DNA of 64,000 bases, taken from the NCBI GenBank assembly GCA_964542315.1, contig CAZIUA010000005.1, forward strand, positions 1 through 64,000. The letters are read 5' to 3'. This document shows positions 41,786-50,841 of the stretch, one piece after another (the first letter of the stretch is position 1; every line of letters begins with the position of its first letter). The position numbers and the translations under genes were made by a program. Below the pieces are notes generated by a model. The model was not told the origin of the DNA. It did not search any database and saw only the letters and a list, made by a program, of their open reading frames with translations. Source of the stretch: UBA11524 sp964542315 (GTDB taxonomy: Bacteria; Bacillota; Clostridia; Christensenellales; Aristaeellaceae).

Positions 41786-43945
41786 TTACTGCACCTCGTA
41801 TACGCCGACCTGTTCGGAATAGCCCACGCCCATAACCTCGCAGGTGGGGCGGGAGTTGGTCTTGCCGCCGTCATAGGAGCCGATCTTGTTGAGCTGCTTG
41901 CCCATGAAGACGATCACCGCGGTCTGGCCGCCATCCAGGTTGATGGCGTTCTGGCAGCCCTTGGCGCGCATGAGCTTGGCCAGCTCCTTCATCGTGATGC
42001 CCTGGGAGCGGGTCTTTTCCATGCGGCCCTCCACCATGATGTAGACATAGTGGCCAGGCTCGACCATGCCCAATGCGCAGCGGGGATTCTTCGTCTCGTT
42101 CGCGTCATAGGCCTGCTGGGAAAGCTTGCCGTCCTTCATCAGATACGGGCCGAAGGAGTACACGTCATACGCACCTCTGGCCAGCAGCTCCTGCGCGGTG
42201 ATCTCGTGGCTGCGCCAGACCTCCAGGCTGCCGTCCTGCATGAAGGCCACCATATCCAGGTTGGGCATGTAGTTGGGGTTGGTCGCCTTGGATTCGGGAT
42301 AGGGATCGTCATAGAGCAGTTCGCCATTGCGGATGACGACGCCCGTGTTGCGCCCGGAGGCATTCACGTCCACGCGGTAGGTGAAATAGTCAGTGTTGGT
42401 GGCGAAGACCACCTTGTTCTTCGTGGCGGTCTCGGCCGCGTCCTTGCGGACCTTGGTGCGCTTGGCGTCGTCGTTCCAGATGGCGCGGAGCATCTCGCCC
42501 TGCTCCACATCCGTCCAGATCTCCGCCTCGAACCACGTCAGCGGCTGGGTCGCGTCGAACTTCCGCTCGATGATGATCTTGCAGGTCTGGTTGATGAAGA
42601 TCCACAGGCCCTCATCCTCGGAGGAATAGATGAACTCGCCCTCATCCAGGAAGCCGCGCTCATTCGTTTCAGGCAGCAGGCTGTAGTAGGCAGGCAGCGC
42701 CTCGACGACCTCCTCCTCGACCACGGGCTTGCCGCTCAGGTCGATGTTCTCCAGGAAGTCGTTTTTCGCCACGTCCTCGCCCACGGTGGAATGCACCAGG
42801 CCGAAGAGCTCATTGTCATACTCCTTGCCGGTGGTCAGCACGCTCTGGCCGGAGGTCTCCTGGGTCTTGTGGAACAGCTCGAAGGCGCTGTCCGCCAGCT
42901 CCAGGCCGGTCGCGCCGCCCAAGCTGGCCAGGGGGACATTCCAGTCGAACTTGATCTGGTTTTCCGGCCAGAGGTGACGGTAGAGCTTCTTGACCTCCCA
43001 GGTGCCATATGCGACGGTGGAATCGGTGAACTCATCCTCATTGGCGGCCAGGGCGACGGCGTTGTACGCCGCGTCGGACACCATCATATGCATGCTGTGG
43101 CCGTATTCGCCATTGATGTCATGGGTGACGACGACCTCGGGCTGATACTTGCGGTACAATTCGACGAACCATTCGTTGACCAGCTTCTTGCCCTTGGCAA
43201 CGGAGCCATTGCCCGCATAGGAGTAGGACTTGTCCATCACCTTGTACATCTTGTCGCTGAAGGAGCCGATGACGGGGTAATTCCGCACACCCATATACCA
43301 CAGGCCATTGAGCAGCTCGGAGGAGCGGGTGCCGTTGGACTTGGTCAGGTACGCCACGACGACGTCGCGCTTCATCTCCACCGCGTAGGTCGGGATCGCG
43401 CCGCCAAAGAAGATCACTTCATCATCCGGGTGGGTGGAGATGAACATGATGTCCGCCTTTTCGCAGGTGGGCTGCCAGTCCTGCACCCAGTCAGGCTTGT
43501 CACCCACGCCCAGGACGAAGAACTCGTTCAGATACAGCTCATACTGCTTGCCGGTGGTCACCTGCATGCGGACATAGCGCGCAGGGGTCTCCAGCGGCAC
43601 CCAGGCATGGAGGTACTGCGGGCCTTCCGCCGCAGTGGTCCACTTCTTGCCGTCCTCGGACACCTGGATCTCATAGCTTGCAGGCAGGTTGCCGAAGCAG
43701 ATATACACGCCGCCGATGAGGGTATCCTTGTCCGGCGAAGTGACCTGGATAAAGGGATCCTTGGTCTTGTTCGCCTTCCAGTAGGAGGTGTACTTCTTGT
43801 CGGTCATCTGCGTGTATTTGAACTTGCTGGTGGTGGCCTTGAACGTGCAGCTGTCGGTGATGTCGGTAGCCTCAGCAGCCAGGGCAACATTCGCCGCGCA
43901 GAGCATCATCAGCGCCACGAGCAGGGCGGTGAACCATTTTTTCAT
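41786..43945 (-). CDS. Exported PIG-L deacetylase fused to a phosphodiester-glycosidase domain
   Basis: A 719-residue secreted protein: signal peptide (MKKWFTALLVALMMLCAANVALA); a discoidin-like carbohydrate-binding domain (~25-150, ASYEIQVSEDGKKWT, RYVRMQVTT); a PIG-L/LmbE deacetylase (~160-330) with metal motif STHPDDEVIFFGG near 172 and HDINGEYGHSMHMMVSDA near 270; a linker and beta-rich region; and a C-terminal phosphodiester-glycosidase domain with AINLDGGQTAVIVF near 667. PIG-L enzymes remove acetyl from GlcNAc conjugates, and the other domain cuts sugar-phosphodiesters. One polypeptide may therefore deacetylate and release an amino-sugar from a surface polymer. It is monocistronic, bounded by a strong terminator. 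Confidence 0.85.
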   Translation of the reverse strand: MKKWFTALLVALMMLCAANVALAAEATDITDSCTFKATTSKFKYTQMTDKKYTSYWKANKTKDPFIQVTSPDKDTLIGGVYICFGNLPASYEIQVSEDGKKWTTAAEGPQYLHAWVPLETPARYVRMQVTTGKQYELYLNEFFVLGVGDKPDWVQDWQPTCEKADIMFISTHPDDEVIFFGGAIPTYAVEMKRDVVVAYLTKSNGTRSSELLNGLWYMGVRNYPVIGSFSDKMYKVMDKSYSYAGNGSVAKGKKLVNEWFVELYRKYQPEVVVTHDINGEYGHSMHMMVSDAAYNAVALAANEDEFTDSTVAYGTWEVKKLYRHLWPENQIKFDWNVPLASLGGATGLELADSAFELFHKTQETSGQSVLTTGKEYDNELFGLVHSTVGEDVAKNDFLENIDLSGKPVVEEEVVEALPAYYSLLPETNERGFLDEGEFIYSSEDEGLWIFINQTCKIIIERKFDATQPLTWFEAEIWTDVEQGEMLRAIWNDDAKRTKVRKDAAETATKNKVVFATNTDYFTYRVDVNASGRNTGVVIRNGELLYDDPYPESKATNPNYMPNLDMVAFMQDGSLEVWRSHEITAQELLARGAYDVYSFGPYLMKDGKLSQQAYDANETKNPRCALGMVEPGHYVYIMVEGRMEKTRSQGITMKELAKLMRAKGCQNAINLDGGQTAVIVFMGKQLNKIGSYDGGKTNSRPTCEVMGVGYSEQVGVYEVQ

Positions 43946-44153
43946 CGTTGCGTCCGATCCTTTCTTTGTTTATGATCCTGCATCTTTTTTGCATTCGAAC
44001 ATACATATTTCAAGATAACACATCGGCGGTGGAATGTCAATCAGCGCCGCGGCTGCATGGCAGAGATTTTACACCGCCGTCACACTTCGCAGGGGCGATT
44101 TGTCCGCCCGGGTATATGGAAAGACGTCCTCAGGTCAGCGTGGCAGGGAAAAC

Positions 44154-44182
44154 TTGCGTTCGTTCGTTAAATGTAGTAAAAT
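44154..44182 (+). promoter_or_regulatory. Promoter of the DUF3298-like gene
   Basis: TTGCGT (44154-44159), a 17-bp spacer and TAAAAT (44177-44182). Confidence 0.7.
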
Positions 44183-44201
44183 ATACTCGGAGGTATTTGC
44201 C

Positions 44202-45350
44202 ATGAAGCAACGACTTCTTTCGCTGATCCTGATCCTGATCCTGGGGACGTCCGCCGCCCTTGCGGAAGACACTGCCACCGTCACCGATGTGGCGCTGGAT
44301 CTGCTGGGCAGCAGCATCCATTATCCCCAGCTGACCGGCCTGGACGATGCGGACATGCAGTCCGCCGTGAACGCCGCCATCATGGAGGCCGGCGCCATCA
44401 ACGAGCGGCTCACCCGTATGGCCGCGCTGGCCAATGCGCCCGTCAAGCTGAACGTCCGCTATGCCTGCACGCTGGCAGGGGAGGTGTTCTCCTGCGCCAT
44501 TTTGGCGGACGGCGCGGTGGAGACCAGCCGTTCCACCCAGGTGTGGAGCGCGCTGAATGTGGACCTTCGCACAGGGCAGGAGATCACCTTCGCCGATCTG
44601 TTCACCGATGCGGATGCCGCCGCAGAGGCCATCGCCGCCTATCTGGATGAGCAGGTCGCGCCGGAATTATCCGCCCATCTGGCCGCCGGCACCCTGACGC
44701 CCGTCTCTGCGACCTTCTCCCTGTCCCCCACCGGGCTGACGCTGTATTATGACATCAACGATTTCCGCACGCTGAGCGACCGCGCAGGCACCGTGACCCT
44801 CCTTTGGACGGAATTGCAACCCTTCCTGCGCCTGGACGCGGAGGACGTGCTGACCGTCCTCGGCGCATCGGCCCATCTGGCGCTGGACGAAACGTCCGCC
44901 GCACGCATGGCAGATGCGCTCGCAGACGGTGCGCTGCCCGGCATCCCGGCGGCCATCGATCAGCCCATGCAGGCGCTCATCGACCGCTATGCCCTGCTCA
45001 ACGATCCCGATATCTACGAGGGCGGACGCATGATCGCCCTGGAGGACGGCGCCTTCCGCCAGGTATGGCTGCTGACCGATGCCCTGACCGAGCATTTCGA
45101 CCAGAGCGTGGTGCAGGGGATCCGCGCCGACCGGCTGAACTTCTTCGGCCTGTGTACCGGCGAAACCACCCTCGACGCCTGGCGCGCCGCCCTGGGCGAA
45201 CCGGAAACCACCCTCCGCGTGGACGAAAGCCGCGCCGACAGCTGGCGCATCGTCCCCGGGACGAGCGATTATTACCGTCTGGGCGGCTATCGCCTGCGCC
45301 TGCACGCGGACGAAGCGGGCGTACTGCGGACGGTATTCCTCACAAGATAA
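44202..45350 (+). CDS. Exported protein with DUF4163/DUF3298-like domains
   Basis: A 382-residue secreted protein with a signal peptide (MKQRLLSLILILILGTSAALA). Residues ~25-230 resemble the DUF4163/DUF3298 pair found in RsiV-like anti-sigma factors and PdaC-like deacetylases: IHYPQLTGLDDADMQSAVNAAI, then STQVWSALNVDLRTGQEITFADLFTD (positions ~44532-44610) and the late TLYYDINDF. The C-terminal ~140 residues are unrecognised. No membrane anchor or catalytic domain is attached, so its role is unclear; lysozyme binding is known for RsiV but is not implied. ATG at 44202 follows GGAGG. It may be co-transcribed with ftsK 72 bp downstream. Confidence 0.65.
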   Translation: MKQRLLSLILILILGTSAALAEDTATVTDVALDLLGSSIHYPQLTGLDDADMQSAVNAAIMEAGAINERLTRMAALANAPVKLNVRYACTLAGEVFSCAILADGAVETSRSTQVWSALNVDLRTGQEITFADLFTDADAAAEAIAAYLDEQVAPELSAHLAAGTLTPVSATFSLSPTGLTLYYDINDFRTLSDRAGTVTLLWTELQPFLRLDAEDVLTVLGASAHLALDETSAARMADALADGALPGIPAAIDQPMQALIDRYALLNDPDIYEGGRMIALEDGAFRQVWLLTDALTEHFDQSVVQGIRADRLNFFGLCTGETTLDAWRAALGEPETTLRVDESRADSWRIVPGTSDYYRLGGYRLRLHADEAGVLRTVFLTR

Positions 45351-45358
45351 TTCTGCAT

Positions 45359-45421
45359 TTCCTCCATATTCAGATATTTGGAGGAGAGAAACATCAATGA
45401 TTCCGAAATCTGGAGGTAAGC
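45359..45421 (+). promoter_or_regulatory. ftsK leader: hairpin with anti-Shine-Dalgarno arm and a leader reading frame
   Basis: TCCTCCATAT-tcag-ATATTTGGAGGA forms a stem at 45359-45384. Its TTCCTCCA arm is also complementary to the ftsK ribosome site TGGAGG at 45411-45416. An ATG at 45397, with GGAGGAG upstream, opens a ~48-codon frame overlapping the start of ftsK. Confidence 0.5.
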
Positions 45422-48400
45422 ATGACTCAGAAAACAAATCAAAAACGAAAGCGAGCGCCAGCCTATTCGGCGGACACGATGGTCGTCTGCCTGATCATGG
45501 GGCTGCTGCTCATCGCGCTGGGCGTGCTGATCTTCCTGGCAGACGCATTGGGCATGGCAGGTGAGATCTTCGATGGTCTCCGCACCTTCAGCCGGGGCAT
45601 GTGCGGCGCGATGGCCGTCGTGCTGCCCATCATCCCGGCCTGGGGCGGCATCCTGCTGATGATCTCCACCCAGCGCAAGCCCCCCATGCGCGCCTTTCTC
45701 CTGGGCTGCCTGATGTTCTTCTTCATCTGTTCCGCCGCGACCCTGCTGACCTTCGTCGGCAGCGCCTCGCTGCTGGATTACGCCCAGTCCATCATCGCGC
45801 AGACCGCCGCGGCGGATTCCATGCCGGCCTACATGACCCGCCTGTTCGACCTGGGCGCCCGATACAGCATCGGCGGCGGACTCATCGGCACACTCCTGGC
45901 CTGGCCGCTGTGGAAGGGCATCGGCAATGTCCCCGGCGCCATCCTCGTCATCCTCGCCACCGTCATCACCTTCCTCTTCCTGATCCGGCTGGATGTGCGC
46001 GGCATCATCGCCAAGGGCAAGAGCCGCCAGGAGGATCGCCGCGCCCGTCAGGCCGCCGAGGAAGCGGCCCAGCGCCAGCAGGAGCTTGCCTGGCAGCAGG
46101 AGCAGATGCGCATCCGCCAGGAACAGGCCCGCATGCAGGAGCAGATGCGTCAGCAGCGCATCCAGCAGCAGCTGCAGGCCCAGCAGCTCCAGACCCAGCA
46201 GCAGCCCCCCGCCTGGGCCAATCAGCCGATCCAGCCCGGCTTTGACGACATGAACGCCGCCCCGGCAGCGCCCATCGTCCGCCAGGTGCAGACGCGCGGC
46301 AAGTCCAAGACGCCGCCCCACGGCTTCCAGCCCACCCCCGAGGAACTCGGTCAGGCGGACGAGATGCTCCAGCCCATGCCCGATCCCGCCCGCAAGAAGC
46401 GCGGCGGCATTTTCAGCCGCGATAAGGGTGACGACGCCGTTGCGATCCCCCGCAAGCGCACGCTTTTCGACCGCAAGGACGATTCCACCGCGCCGACGCC
46501 CGCTGCGCAGCCGCCTCAGGACATGCCGCCTGTGCCGCAGTCAACGAGCCGTGTCCGGCCGACCGCACAGACCGCCCGCACCGCGAGGGTCGAGCCAGTC
46601 GCGCCGATGCCCGAACCCACACCTGCCGCACACGCCGCACCGGTGTATGCCGCTGAACCGGATGAAACGCCCGCGCCGCGCCGCCGTTCTCCCTTCCAGC
46701 GCCCCGAACCCGACAACGAAATGGACGAGCCGGACTTCACCTACACAGAGGAGCCGCAGATCTTCACCCCCGCACAGCAAGCCCCTGCACAGCCTGCAAA
46801 GCCGATCCAACCCGCACCGCCGGAGGACGTGGACACGGGCTTCGCGGCGGAGGCCGAAACCAAGCCTGCGAACGAGAACAGCTTCCTGGCACGCCTGCGT
46901 GCCGCGAAAAAGGCTGCAGGCCTGGAAGTCCCGGAGGACGAACCGCAGCCGGAACGCGACCAGCGCCCCGAAGCCGACCGCAACGCAGGGGCCCCGCCGC
47001 GCCCGGCGGCGCGGAGCTTCGCCGGGCAGGCCCAATCCGCCGAGCCGGATTGGGCGGACATCCCCCCGTGGAAGGATGTCCCGGCGCGGCCCTCGGCACC
47101 CATGCAGCCCGTGGTGACGTCGAAGAAACCCGAAGGCAGCTACGAGCCGGAACTCAACCTGAAGCCGCGGCGTTCGGGCAGCGATGCCCCCGCGCCGATG
47201 TTCGAGGAAAAGGTCGAGGTGCCTTACGTCTTCCCGACGATGGATCTGCTCAAGACGCCCGAACCGCAGGCCGGGATCAGCCCAGAGGAGGACGCCGTCC
47301 GCGCACGCCGGCTGGAAAACACGCTCCAGTCCTTCCGCGTCCCTGCGAAGGTGCGCCACATCACCCACGGCCCTGCCATCAGCCGCTTTGAGCTGGAATT
47401 GGCCGCCGGCATCAAGGTGTCGAAGGTCACCGACCTGAACAAGAACATCGCCATGAACATGGAGGTCAAGTCGGTCCGCATCGAGGCACCCATCCCGGGC
47501 AAATCCCTGGTGGGTGTGGAGGTACCGAACAAGCAGCGCGCCACCGTCACCCTGCGGGAGGTGCTGGAGTCCGAGCCGATGCGCAAGGCCACCAAGCCCC
47601 TCGTCGTCGCCCTGGGCAAGGACATCGCCGGTACTCCCATCGTCTGCGACCTGGCCAAAATGCCCCATCTGCTCATCGCTGGTGCCACCGGTTCGGGTAA
47701 GTCCGTGTGCATCAACACCATCATCAACTCCCTGCTCTACCGCTGCACGCCCAAGGAGGTCCGCCTGATCCTGGTGGACCCCAAGGTGGTGGAGCTGCAA
47801 TGTTACAACGGCATCCCCCATCTGCTGATCCCCGTGGTCAGCGATCCCCACAAGGCCTCCGGCGCATTGGCCTGGGCTGTGGGCGAAATGATGGATCGCT
47901 ACAAGCGCTTCCAGGAGGCAGGCGTGCGCGCCATCGACGGCTATAACGAGCAGGCCAGCGAGGATGACAAGATGCCCCGCATCGTCATCGTCATCGACGA
48001 GCTGGCTGACCTGATGATGACCTGCAAAAAGGACGTCGAGGAACGCATCTGCCGCCTCGCTCAGTTGGCCCGCGCCGCCGGCATCCACCTGATTGTCGCC
48101 ACCCAGCGCCCCTCGGTGGACGTCATTACCGGCCTGATCAAGGCCAACATCCCCAGCCGCATCGCCTTCAAGGTGTCCTCCAACGTGGACAGCCGCACCA
48201 TCCTGGATCGCATCGGCGCAGAGCAGCTCCTGGGCTACGGCGATATGCTCTATGCCCCCACGGGCGAATTCACCCCCATCCGCGTGCAGGGCTGCTTCCT
48301 GTCCGACCCGGAGGTGAACCGCATCACCGACTTCATCCGCGAGAATTGCCCTGCGGATTATGATCCTTCCGTGCTGGAGGAGCTGGATCGCCTCCAGGCG

Positions 48401-48700
48401 GAAGCCGACCAGAACAGCGGCGCCGCCATGCCGGAGGTGACCTCCGCCGATGACTATGTGGGCAGCGACGAGAGCCTGCTCGCCCAATGCATCGAGATGG
48501 CCGTGAATGACGGCCAGGTGTCCACCTCGCTGATCCAGCGCCGCCTGCGCCTGGGCTATGCCCGTGCGGGCCGTCTGGTGGATGAGATGCAGGCACGCGG
48601 CATCGTCGGCCCCAAGGACGGCGCAAAGCCCCGCATGTGCCTGATCTCCCGCGAGGAGTACGAGGCCATGAAGGCCGCCGGCGAATTGGATCAGCTTTGA
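45422..48700 (+). CDS. FtsK/SpoIIIE DNA translocase
   Basis: A 1092-residue membrane-anchored motor. Residues 1-~190 hold four membrane helices. A long Gln/Pro/Ala-rich linker (~195-590) begins with a strongly charged AEEAAQRQQELAWQQEQMR coiled stretch. The alpha/beta motor has Walker A (IAGATGSGKSVCINT near 753), Walker B (RIVIVIDELADLMM) and LIVATQRPSVDVITGLIKANIP (positions ~48090-48150). The C-terminal winged-helix gamma domain (~1015-1070, DESLLAQCIEMAVNDGQVSTS) reads KOPS/SRS polarity sequences. It pumps chromosomal DNA through the division or sporulation septum. Which of FtsK or SpoIIIE it acts as cannot be told from one gene. The linker is longer than in B. subtilis SpoIIIE. Confidence 0.95.
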   Translation: MTQKTNQKRKRAPAYSADTMVVCLIMGLLLIALGVLIFLADALGMAGEIFDGLRTFSRGMCGAMAVVLPIIPAWGGILLMISTQRKPPMRAFLLGCLMFFFICSAATLLTFVGSASLLDYAQSIIAQTAAADSMPAYMTRLFDLGARYSIGGGLIGTLLAWPLWKGIGNVPGAILVILATVITFLFLIRLDVRGIIAKGKSRQEDRRARQAAEEAAQRQQELAWQQEQMRIRQEQARMQEQMRQQRIQQQLQAQQLQTQQQPPAWANQPIQPGFDDMNAAPAAPIVRQVQTRGKSKTPPHGFQPTPEELGQADEMLQPMPDPARKKRGGIFSRDKGDDAVAIPRKRTLFDRKDDSTAPTPAAQPPQDMPPVPQSTSRVRPTAQTARTARVEPVAPMPEPTPAAHAAPVYAAEPDETPAPRRRSPFQRPEPDNEMDEPDFTYTEEPQIFTPAQQAPAQPAKPIQPAPPEDVDTGFAAEAETKPANENSFLARLRAAKKAAGLEVPEDEPQPERDQRPEADRNAGAPPRPAARSFAGQAQSAEPDWADIPPWKDVPARPSAPMQPVVTSKKPEGSYEPELNLKPRRSGSDAPAPMFEEKVEVPYVFPTMDLLKTPEPQAGISPEEDAVRARRLENTLQSFRVPAKVRHITHGPAISRFELELAAGIKVSKVTDLNKNIAMNMEVKSVRIEAPIPGKSLVGVEVPNKQRATVTLREVLESEPMRKATKPLVVALGKDIAGTPIVCDLAKMPHLLIAGATGSGKSVCINTIINSLLYRCTPKEVRLILVDPKVVELQCYNGIPHLLIPVVSDPHKASGALAWAVGEMMDRYKRFQEAGVRAIDGYNEQASEDDKMPRIVIVIDELADLMMTCKKDVEERICRLAQLARAAGIHLIVATQRPSVDVITGLIKANIPSRIAFKVSSNVDSRTILDRIGAEQLLGYGDMLYAPTGEFTPIRVQGCFLSDPEVNRITDFIRENCPADYDPSVLEELDRLQAEADQNSGAAMPEVTSADDYVGSDESLLAQCIEMAVNDGQVSTSLIQRRLRLGYARAGRLVDEMQARGIVGPKDGAKPRMCLISREEYEAMKAAGELDQL

Positions 48701-48745
48701 CCGATGCTTCCCCATGCAAAGCCGAACGCAGTGAGAGGTGTTTGA

Positions 48746-49870
48746 ATGTCAAACATGCTTGACTATCTGGCCTGGCGGGGCGATCTGCCGCTGGCCTTCA
48801 GCCCGCCGAACGATGTGGACAGCCTGATTTTCGCGGTGCTGAGCTACCTTGACTTTCCTGCGGAGCCGACGCTCCTGCGCGACCTGAGCACCCCGGAGCT
48901 CCCGGCGGCTGCCTGGCGGCGTCCCACCTTCCTGGAGGACAGCAACACCCTGCTCAAGCGCGCCGCCGCCACCGAGCGCTTCGCAGGCGTCGGCATCCGC
49001 CGCGCTGCCGCCGTCACCGATCCCGACCGGGATATGCAGTTCGCCGCCGTCACCTTCGCGCTGCCCGACGGCACGCATTATGTGGCCTTGCGCGGCACGG
49101 ACAGCTCCCTCGCGGGCTGGCATGAGGATTTCAACATGGCGTTTGAAAGCCCCGTCCCTGCCCAATCCGCCGCCGTGGCCTACCTGAACGCCATTGCCGC
49201 AGAAACGGACGGCCCCCTCCTTCTGGGCGGACACAGCAAGGGCGGCAACCTGGCCGTCTACGCTGCGGCCCATGCGGATGAGGCCACGCAGGCGCGCATC
49301 CATGCCGTGTATTCCTTCGACGGCCCCGGTCTGGACGACGCTACCATGGCCTCCGAGGGCTATGCGCGCATCGCCCGGCGCATCCGCTCCTTCATCCCCC
49401 AGCAATCCGTGGTCGGCCTGCTCATGTCCTACCACCCGGAATACACCGTCGTCCGCTCCGATGGCGTGGGCCTGATGCAGCACAACGGCTTCACCTGGCA
49501 GGTGCTTGGCACGGGCTTCGTCACCGTGACGGAGCTGGATGTGTCCAGCCAGGTGGTGGACAGCACCGTGCATGCCTGGCTCTCGCGCGTCAGCCCGGAG
49601 CAGCGCCGGCGCTTCGTATCGACCATCTTCGGCGTGCTGGAGGCCACGGGCGCCAACACCACCAGGGAGCTGCTCCAGCGTGCGCCAGAGTTCCTCCCTG
49701 CCATCCACAAGACCCTTCAGGGCGTGGATCGCGAAACCACGCGGATGATCTTCTCCCTCTGGGGACAGTTCGTGCAGATCGGCGCGTCGAACATCCTCGA
49801 CCTGCTCCGCCAGCGCCTCCTCCCCGAAACCAATGAAACACTGCAAGGAGAAACAAGCCATGACGAATGA
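48746..49870 (+). CDS. DUF2974 (Mbeg1-like) alpha/beta-hydrolase
   Basis: A 374-residue protein with an N-terminal DUF2974 signature (MSNMLDYLAWRGDLPLAFSPPNDVDSLIF, positions ~48746-48830). A lipase-type nucleophile elbow is present, GGHSKGGNLAVYAA, with the serine near residue 164. FAAVTFALPDGTHYVALRGTD is a lipase class-3-like strand. Asp in YSFDGPGLDD and a later His would complete a triad. Members are common beside clostridial housekeeping genes, but the lipid substrate is unknown. ATG at 48746 follows GAGAGGTG. It overlaps the UPF0340 gene by 11 bp. Confidence 0.8.
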   Translation: MSNMLDYLAWRGDLPLAFSPPNDVDSLIFAVLSYLDFPAEPTLLRDLSTPELPAAAWRRPTFLEDSNTLLKRAAATERFAGVGIRRAAAVTDPDRDMQFAAVTFALPDGTHYVALRGTDSSLAGWHEDFNMAFESPVPAQSAAVAYLNAIAAETDGPLLLGGHSKGGNLAVYAAAHADEATQARIHAVYSFDGPGLDDATMASEGYARIARRIRSFIPQQSVVGLLMSYHPEYTVVRSDGVGLMQHNGFTWQVLGTGFVTVTELDVSSQVVDSTVHAWLSRVSPEQRRRFVSTIFGVLEATGANTTRELLQRAPEFLPAIHKTLQGVDRETTRMIFSLWGQFVQIGASNILDLLRQRLLPETNETLQGETSHDE

Positions 49871-50435
49871 AACGACGAATGAATTGACCCTCGAACTCAA
49901 GCAGGAGATCGCGACCGTGCTGGACGCGGCTGTGGAAGCCCTGCAGGCAGCAGGTGACATCGCACCGGGCGGCCTGATCGTGTTGGGCTGCTCGACCAGC
50001 GAGGTGGCAGGCGCGCGCATCGGCAAGGGCAGCGTGCCGGAACTGGGCAGCGTGATCGCTGAGGCAATGCTGAATGCCTGCCATAAGCGCGGTCTGGACG
50101 CGGCCTTCCAGTGCTGTGAGCACCTGAACCGCGCCGTGGTGATGGAGCAGCGCGTGCTGAACGAGCGCCGCCTGACGCAGGTGAAGGCCATTCCCCAGCC
50201 CAAGGCAGGCGGAAGCGTCCCTGCGGCGGCCTGGAAGCTGCTGGAGAATCCTGCGCTGGCCATGGCTGTTCAGGCGGAAGCCGCCATCGACATCGGCGAC
50301 ACCCTGGTGGGCATGCACATCCGCCCCGTGGCCGTTCCCCTGCGCATCGAGACCGGTCATGTCGGCCATGCCAATCTGGTGCTGGCCTACAGCCGCCTGC
50401 CCTACATCGGCGGCAGCAGAGCGGTGTACGAATAA
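49860..50435 (+). CDS. UPF0340/TIGR01440 family protein (YwlG-like)
   Basis: A 191-residue protein of the UPF0340 family (DUF436): IVLGCSTSEVAGARIGKGS, FQCCEHLNRAVVMEQ, GGSVPAAAW, and a final IGDTLVGMHIRPVAVP segment. The fold recalls a nucleoside- or thiolase-like module, but no reaction is established. ATG at 49860 follows CAAGGAGAAAC and lies inside the end of the DUF2974 gene, so the two are coupled. Conserved cysteines in CSTS and CCEH may be functional. Confidence 0.88.
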   Translation: MTNETTNELTLELKQEIATVLDAAVEALQAAGDIAPGGLIVLGCSTSEVAGARIGKGSVPELGSVIAEAMLNACHKRGLDAAFQCCEHLNRAVVMEQRVLNERRLTQVKAIPQPKAGGSVPAAAWKLLENPALAMAVQAEAAIDIGDTLVGMHIRPVAVPLRIETGHVGHANLVLAYSRLPYIGGSRAVYE

Positions 50436-50474
50436 TAGAAAAATGAGGAATGCAAGGTTCCTCCTGGAGGGCAT

Positions 50475-50690
50475 ATGAAGAATCAGCGAATTTGGGCATC
50501 CATCGGCCTTGTGCTCATCCTGGCCAGCATCATTTGCATGCTGGTGGGCCTGTTCGCGGGCACTGCAACGGCACTGCTGATGCAGATCAGCCTGGCGGGT
50601 TTCGTAGGCGCAGCGGGGATCCTGCTGGCCCTGAGCATCATCCGCAAGAAGGCGAAGGACGACGCGGAGAACAACAAAAAAAGAAGCTGA
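50475..50690 (+). CDS. Small two-helix membrane protein (unknown)
   Basis: A 71-residue protein with two hydrophobic helices (IWASIGLVLILASIICMLVG and LMQISLAGFVGAAGILLALS) and a charged, lysine-rich C-terminus. ATG at 50475 follows TGGAGGG. It is the last gene before the terminator of the ftsK cluster. Function is unknown. Confidence 0.7.
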   Translation: MKNQRIWASIGLVLILASIICMLVGLFAGTATALLMQISLAGFVGAAGILLALSIIRKKAKDDAENNKKRS

Positions 50691-50728
50691 ATGAGGGATT
50701 GTGAATTTCTCATTCGCTGAATAAGAAA

Positions 50729-50770
50729 GAGGGAGCACATCGCAGTGATGTGCTCCCTCGCTTTTGTTAT
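50729..50770. terminator. Terminator at the end of the ftsK cluster
   Basis: GAGGGAGCACATC-gca-GTGATGTGCTCCCTC is nearly perfect and followed by GCTTTTGTTAT. It lies 70 bp beyond the convergent rny end and may serve both. Confidence 0.88.
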
Positions 50771-50841
50771 TTGGTTGAAACGGGGCGAAGCTGTGTGCAT
50801 GTTCAGCCCACCCGATCGCGCAAAACGGGTCGAAGACCCCC

